Positions 18,251-21,462 of a DNA stretch of 21,462 bases are shown here, in pieces. Position 1 is the stretch's first letter. Each line of letters opens with the position of its first letter. The notes beneath the pieces were generated by a model that saw only the letters and a program-made list of their open reading frames with translations, was not told the DNA's origin and made no database searches. Made by a program: the position numbers and the translations under genes. The DNA lies in the NCBI GenBank assembly GCA_910578575.1, contig CAJTQP010000038.1, positions 1 to 21,462 on the forward strand, read 5' to 3'. The stretch comes from an uncultured Oscillospiraceae bacterium. GTDB taxonomy: Bacteria; Bacillota; Clostridia; Oscillospirales; Oscillospiraceae.

Positions 18251-20281
18251 ATGAAGATGAATCCCCACACAAAGTTCCTGTCTCTCACCCTGGCCCTGGC
18301 CATAGGGGCATCCTGCGTCCCCTGGGCCGCTGCCGTGGGGGACGGTGTGACCCCCACCTATGACGAGGCCTATTACGCCACCCTGGACTACTACGGCAAC
18401 CTCCAGGAGGGCAGCGTGGTGAAGAGCTACGCCCTCAACGGGGTGGAGGCCATCACCGATTACGGCGCCTACGACGAGGTGGTGAACCTCACCGACAGCA
18501 CCCCCGCCGATACCAGGGACTATGGCACCACCTTCCAATTTGAGGAAGGTGCCCCGGAGCACTTCTATTTCCAGGGCCGCACCACGCAGCCCTTTTCCCA
18601 GCTCCCCTGGAGCATCACCCTTCACTATACCCTCAACGGCGTCCCCACCCGCGCCGAGGATCTGGCGGGGCAGCAGGGGGTGGTGGAGCTCCAGGTGGAT
18701 ATCCTCCCCAACCCCTCCGCCCCGGACTATGCCCGGAACAACTATACCCTGGAGGCCATGGCCATGTTCAACCAGGACGACATCCTCTCCCTGGAGGCCC
18801 CTGGGGCCCAGGTGCAGCTGGTGGGCAACCTGCGCACCGTCCTCTTCGTGGTCCTGCCGGGGGAGGAGCGGCACTACACCATCCGGGTGGGCAGCAACGA
18901 CTTCTCCTTTGGGGGCATGACCTTCCTGATGGTCCCCGCTACCCTGGCCCAGTTGGAGGATATCGCGGAGATCGGCCAGCGCAAGGACGACATCGAGGAG
19001 GATTATAAGAGCCTCTCAGGCAGCTTGGACGGTCTCCTGGACGCCATGGGCAACATGCAGGGGGGCCTGAACGCCTCTGCCCAGGGCCTGGACCAGCTCA
19101 ACCAGGCCCGCCAGACCTTCTCTGATGGCAAGGGGACCCTCTATGAGGGGACGGATACCCTTCGGGGAGATTTGACCGCTGTGGCCGAAGCCCTGACACC
19201 GGTGGAGGAGCGGATCAAGATCCTCAGCCAGACAGTGACCGACGCCAGCGGGGTGCTCAATGAGATGACCGACACCACCGTCTCCCTGAAACAGCAGCTC
19301 CAGGACATGGAAAAGACCCTGAAAAGTCTGGAGAATGGGGCTGGGGATGTGAAGGACCTGCTGCGCAACGCGGCGGATATGCAGGACAGCCTGGAGCGCC
19401 TGGAAAAGGCATTAAAGGATATCCCCTCGGTGAATATCACCACCCCGCCCCGCCCCAGCCTGCCCAGCTTGCCGGACACCATCCCCCCGGAGATCCAGCA
19501 AGCCATTGGGGCGATCCTGGGGCAGATCAACGGACAGCTGGATAAACTGGACCGGCTCCAGCAGCAGATCTCGGACGTGCTGAAAGCAGTGAGGAACGCC
19601 AGCACCGCCGCTGGAGACGTGGTGGGAGACTTGGCGGGGCTATGCGCCCAGTTAGACGATCTGGTGAAGCTGGTGGAGGACGCCACGGACCTCTCCGCCA
19701 CCCTGCGCCAGGCGTCGGGGAAGATACAAAAACTCCTGGACAATGCCGACGATCTGCGTAACGTGCTCAACGCCTACGAGCCGGTGCTCCAGGAGGGCCT
19801 GCGGAACATGGGCAGCCTCAGCACCACCGCCGCCACTACAGTGACGGATACCGAGTCCCTCATCGGAAACGCCGAGGAGTTGTTGAAAACCACCGGGGTC
19901 CAGTTGGACGCCGGCACCCAGCAGAGCTTGTCCGGCATCGCCGCTACCCTCCGCCAGGCAGCCAAGGCCATGGGGGCCACCACTGACGTGAAGCGGGGCA
20001 AGACCGCCCTCACTGGCATCATCGAGGACACTTGGCAGGAGTACACCGGGGACAAAAACAACCTCCTGCTCATGGACGCCAACGCCCAGCCCGTCTCCCT
20101 CACCGACCCCCGCAACCCCGCCCCCTCCAGCATTCAAGTGCTCATCCGCACCCAGGAGATCCAGGTGGAGGAGCCGGAGGAGCGCGAGGCGGAGACGGAA
20201 CAAAAGAGCAGCAGCTTCTTCGGCCGCATCGGCCAGATGTTCCGGGATTTCGGCAACGCCATTGCCGGGATCTTCCGCTGA
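18251..20281 (+). CDS. Exported coiled-coil protein paired with MMPL transporter
   Basis: The 676-residue protein has a signal peptide (about 1-27; FLSLTLALAIGASCVPWAAA). A beta-rich N-terminal domain (about 28-245) carries YDEAYYATLDYYGNLQEGSVVKSY. A very long heptad-rich coiled-coil region (about 250-590) is broken by a Pro-rich hinge near 395-415 (TTPPRPSLPSLPDTIPP). An acidic segment and a C-terminal amphipathic helix FFGRIGQMFRDFGNAIAGIF follow. TGGAGG lies nine bases before the ATG. It is co-transcribed with the MMPL transporter 35 bases downstream. The shape suggests an extracytoplasmic adaptor-like partner of the pump, comparable in layout to YhgE/Pip-type or membrane-fusion proteins; I do not recognise a named family. 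Confidence 0.88.
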   Translation: MKMNPHTKFLSLTLALAIGASCVPWAAAVGDGVTPTYDEAYYATLDYYGNLQEGSVVKSYALNGVEAITDYGAYDEVVNLTDSTPADTRDYGTTFQFEEGAPEHFYFQGRTTQPFSQLPWSITLHYTLNGVPTRAEDLAGQQGVVELQVDILPNPSAPDYARNNYTLEAMAMFNQDDILSLEAPGAQVQLVGNLRTVLFVVLPGEERHYTIRVGSNDFSFGGMTFLMVPATLAQLEDIAEIGQRKDDIEEDYKSLSGSLDGLLDAMGNMQGGLNASAQGLDQLNQARQTFSDGKGTLYEGTDTLRGDLTAVAEALTPVEERIKILSQTVTDASGVLNEMTDTTVSLKQQLQDMEKTLKSLENGAGDVKDLLRNAADMQDSLERLEKALKDIPSVNITTPPRPSLPSLPDTIPPEIQQAIGAILGQINGQLDKLDRLQQQISDVLKAVRNASTAAGDVVGDLAGLCAQLDDLVKLVEDATDLSATLRQASGKIQKLLDNADDLRNVLNAYEPVLQEGLRNMGSLSTTAATTVTDTESLIGNAEELLKTTGVQLDAGTQQSLSGIAATLRQAAKAMGATTDVKRGKTALTGIIEDTWQEYTGDKNNLLLMDANAQPVSLTDPRNPAPSSIQVLIRTQEIQVEEPEEREAETEQKSSSFFGRIGQMFRDFGNAIAGIFR

Positions 20282-20316
20282 CCCCTTTGATAGATTAGGA
20301 AGGAAGGCCGTGTTTC

Positions 20317-21462
20317 ATGGTAGAAAAAATCGCCCATAAACTTACCCGCAAGCCCAAGCTGGTGCTGCTCATCGCCCTGCTGATGTTGATCCCCTCTGTG
20401 CTGGGCTTTCTGGCCACCCGCATCAACTACGATATCCTCTCCTACCTGCCCCAGGACCTGCCCTCCTCCCAGGGGGAGCAGCTTTTGGAGGAGCCCTTCC
20501 ACATGGCGGCCACCAGTATGCTCATTGTGGAGGATATGCCCGCAGGCTATACCAACCGCCTCTTGCAGGACATCAAGGACGTTCCAGGGGTGTCCAACGC
20601 CGTGTGGATCAGCAACCTGGTGGGCATCCAGATCCCTGTGGATATGATCCCCGCGGATTTCCGAGAGCTGTTCTTCTCCGGAGAGGCCACCATGATGCTG
20701 ATCCAATACGACCACGCCGGGGCCTCCGACGAGACCATGGAGGCCATTGCACAGGTACGCAGCGTGTGCAACGAAAATTGCTTTCTGGCGGGCTTCTCCG
20801 TGGTCATCAAGGACACCCGCGACGTGATGGACAGCGAGCTGCCCATCTTCGTGGGCCTGGCCATCCTCCTGGCCCTGGTAGCCATGTCCGTGACCTTGGA
20901 GTCCACGGTGCTGCCCCTGGTGTTCCTGGCCAGCATCGGCCTGGCGGTGGTGTACAACTTCGGCAGCAACATTTTCTTGGGAGAGATCTCCTACATCACC
21001 AAAGCCATCGCGGCGGTGCTCCAACTGGGGGTCACCATGGACTATTCCATCTTCCTCTACCGCCGCTATGAGGAGGAGCGCCACCACTACGACGACAAGC
21101 GGGATGCCATGGCCCAGGCCATCGAGGCGGCCTTCCGCTCCCTCTCTGGCAGCAGCCTCACCACCATTGCGGGCTTTCTGGCCCTGTGCTTCATGCGCCT
21201 GACCCTGGGCCGGGACATCGGCATCGTCATGGCCAAAGGCGTGGTGCTGGGGGTGGCCACCGTCATTTTGGTGTTGCCCTCCCTGGTGCTGGTGTTTGAC
21301 AAACGCATCGACAAGCACAAGCACAGGACCCTCATCCTTGAGTTTCTCATTGCTGACGATGGAGGGCAGGTCACGGGGGAGGGATTCGTCCAGCTTGTAA
21401 TAGATGTCCGCGTGGTTCTGTGCGTACACCGACGGCAAAAACAGCAGCAGCGTCAGCACCAC
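20317..21462 (+). CDS. MMPL/RND family transporter, interrupted at its middle and running off the window
   Basis: The first half of an MMPL exporter is intact for residues 1-340: TM1 (about 13-33), an outside domain with INYDILSYLPQDLP (36-49), then TM2-TM6 with the family motif GVTMDYSIFLYRRYEEE (238-254) in TM4 and SLSGSSLTTIAGFLAL. A cytoplasmic turn DKRIDKHKHRTLI ends about base 21337. From there the frame stays open but the sequence (LEFLIADDGGQ...) is not MMPL-like; it is the complement of the start of the second half, seen on the minus strand. AGGAAGG precedes the ATG. The intact family member would be around 700 residues. It is regulated with the TetR operators upstream. Confidence 0.85.
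   Translation, partial: MVEKIAHKLTRKPKLVLLIALLMLIPSVLGFLATRINYDILSYLPQDLPSSQGEQLLEEPFHMAATSMLIVEDMPAGYTNRLLQDIKDVPGVSNAVWISNLVGIQIPVDMIPADFRELFFSGEATMMLIQYDHAGASDETMEAIAQVRSVCNENCFLAGFSVVIKDTRDVMDSELPIFVGLAILLALVAMSVTLESTVLPLVFLASIGLAVVYNFGSNIFLGEISYITKAIAAVLQLGVTMDYSIFLYRRYEEERHHYDDKRDAMAQAIEAAFRSLSGSSLTTIAGFLALCFMRLTLGRDIGIVMAKGVVLGVATVILVLPSLVLVFDKRIDKHKHRTLILEFLIADDGGQVTGEGFVQLVIDVRVVLCVHRRQKQQQRQHH
21331..21462 (-). pseudogene. Inverted fragment of the MMPL second half
   Basis: Read on the minus strand from the window edge, the frame gives VVLTLLLFLPSVYAQ, NHADIYYKLDESLPRDLP and SIVSNEKLKDE. This is the start of the second RND repeat (TM7 and the following loop). It parallels INYDILSYLPQDLPSSQGEQLLEE of the first repeat on the plus strand. 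It should follow KHKHRTLI in the same direction but lies inverted. The junction coincides with CTCATCC at 21331-21337, which fits both the plus-strand codons for LI(P) and the complement of the codons for KDE. Confidence 0.8.

Noticed and set aside
20134..21330. The body of a 442-codon minus-strand open frame
   Set aside because: Only its first about 44 codons (21331-21462) are meaningful, as the inverted MMPL fragment. The rest is antisense to the intact MMPL half and the coiled-coil gene.
1..21462. CRISPR array, phage genes, transposase
   Set aside because: No regularly spaced repeats, cas genes, phage structural genes or transposase motifs are seen on either strand.

Overview
The window reads as a chromosomal segment of a GC-rich, spore-forming, anaerobic Firmicute. 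An Oscillospiraceae (Clostridium cluster IV, Flavonifractor-like) relative is my inference. The support is a Firmicute-type rpsF-ssb-rpsR operon, a SpoVAC sporulation protein, rubrerythrin, strong AGGAGG ribosome binding sites, several TTG/GTG starts and canonical sigma-A promoters. No phage or insertion-sequence genes are visible.

Layout. 1-1484: the minus-strand operon rpsF-ssb-rpsR, with promoter, structured leader and terminator. 1549-2001: a lone spoVAC with its own terminator. 2053-2972: a small protein overlapping a zeta-toxin-like kinase. 2933-4612: a YbjQ-family protein with a small membrane protein, divergent from a DegV lipid-binding protein. 4653-5299: a HicA/HicB toxin-antitoxin pair. 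5389-11679: two tandem paralogous exported proteins, an ABC ATPase and permease, a folded intergenic repeat element, then a histidine kinase and response regulator. 11771-13364: an unassigned protein, rubrerythrin and an HxlR regulator. 13558-15942: divergent from HxlR, a probable operon of an NAD(P)-binding oxidoreductase, a zinc macrodomain hydrolase and a class M sirtuin, which is a reversible protein ADP-ribosylation pair. 15928-16702: a Fic protein with a VbhA-like antitoxin. 16782-16857: tRNA-Val(GAC). 16931-18107: two TetR regulators. 18251 to the end: a long coiled-coil exported protein and an MMPL/RND transporter.

The most unusual points are these. (i) The MMPL gene reads normally to about base 21337, after which the DNA carries the start of its second transporter half on the opposite strand, joined at a 7-base microhomology. 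This is either an inversion or a fold-back assembly artefact. (ii) The 5.4-11.7 kb cassette looks like an envelope-sensing and export module built around two paralogous surface proteins of unknown family. (iii) A redox-type HxlR regulator faces a macrodomain-sirtuin operon across perfect inverted repeats. (iv) The TetR/exporter intergenic region has two mutually exclusive promoters sharing one -10 palindrome, overlaid by three copies of AATCAAC at exactly 18-bp spacing. Three toxin-antitoxin-like modules (zeta-like, HicAB, Fic) sit among these otherwise housekeeping genes.
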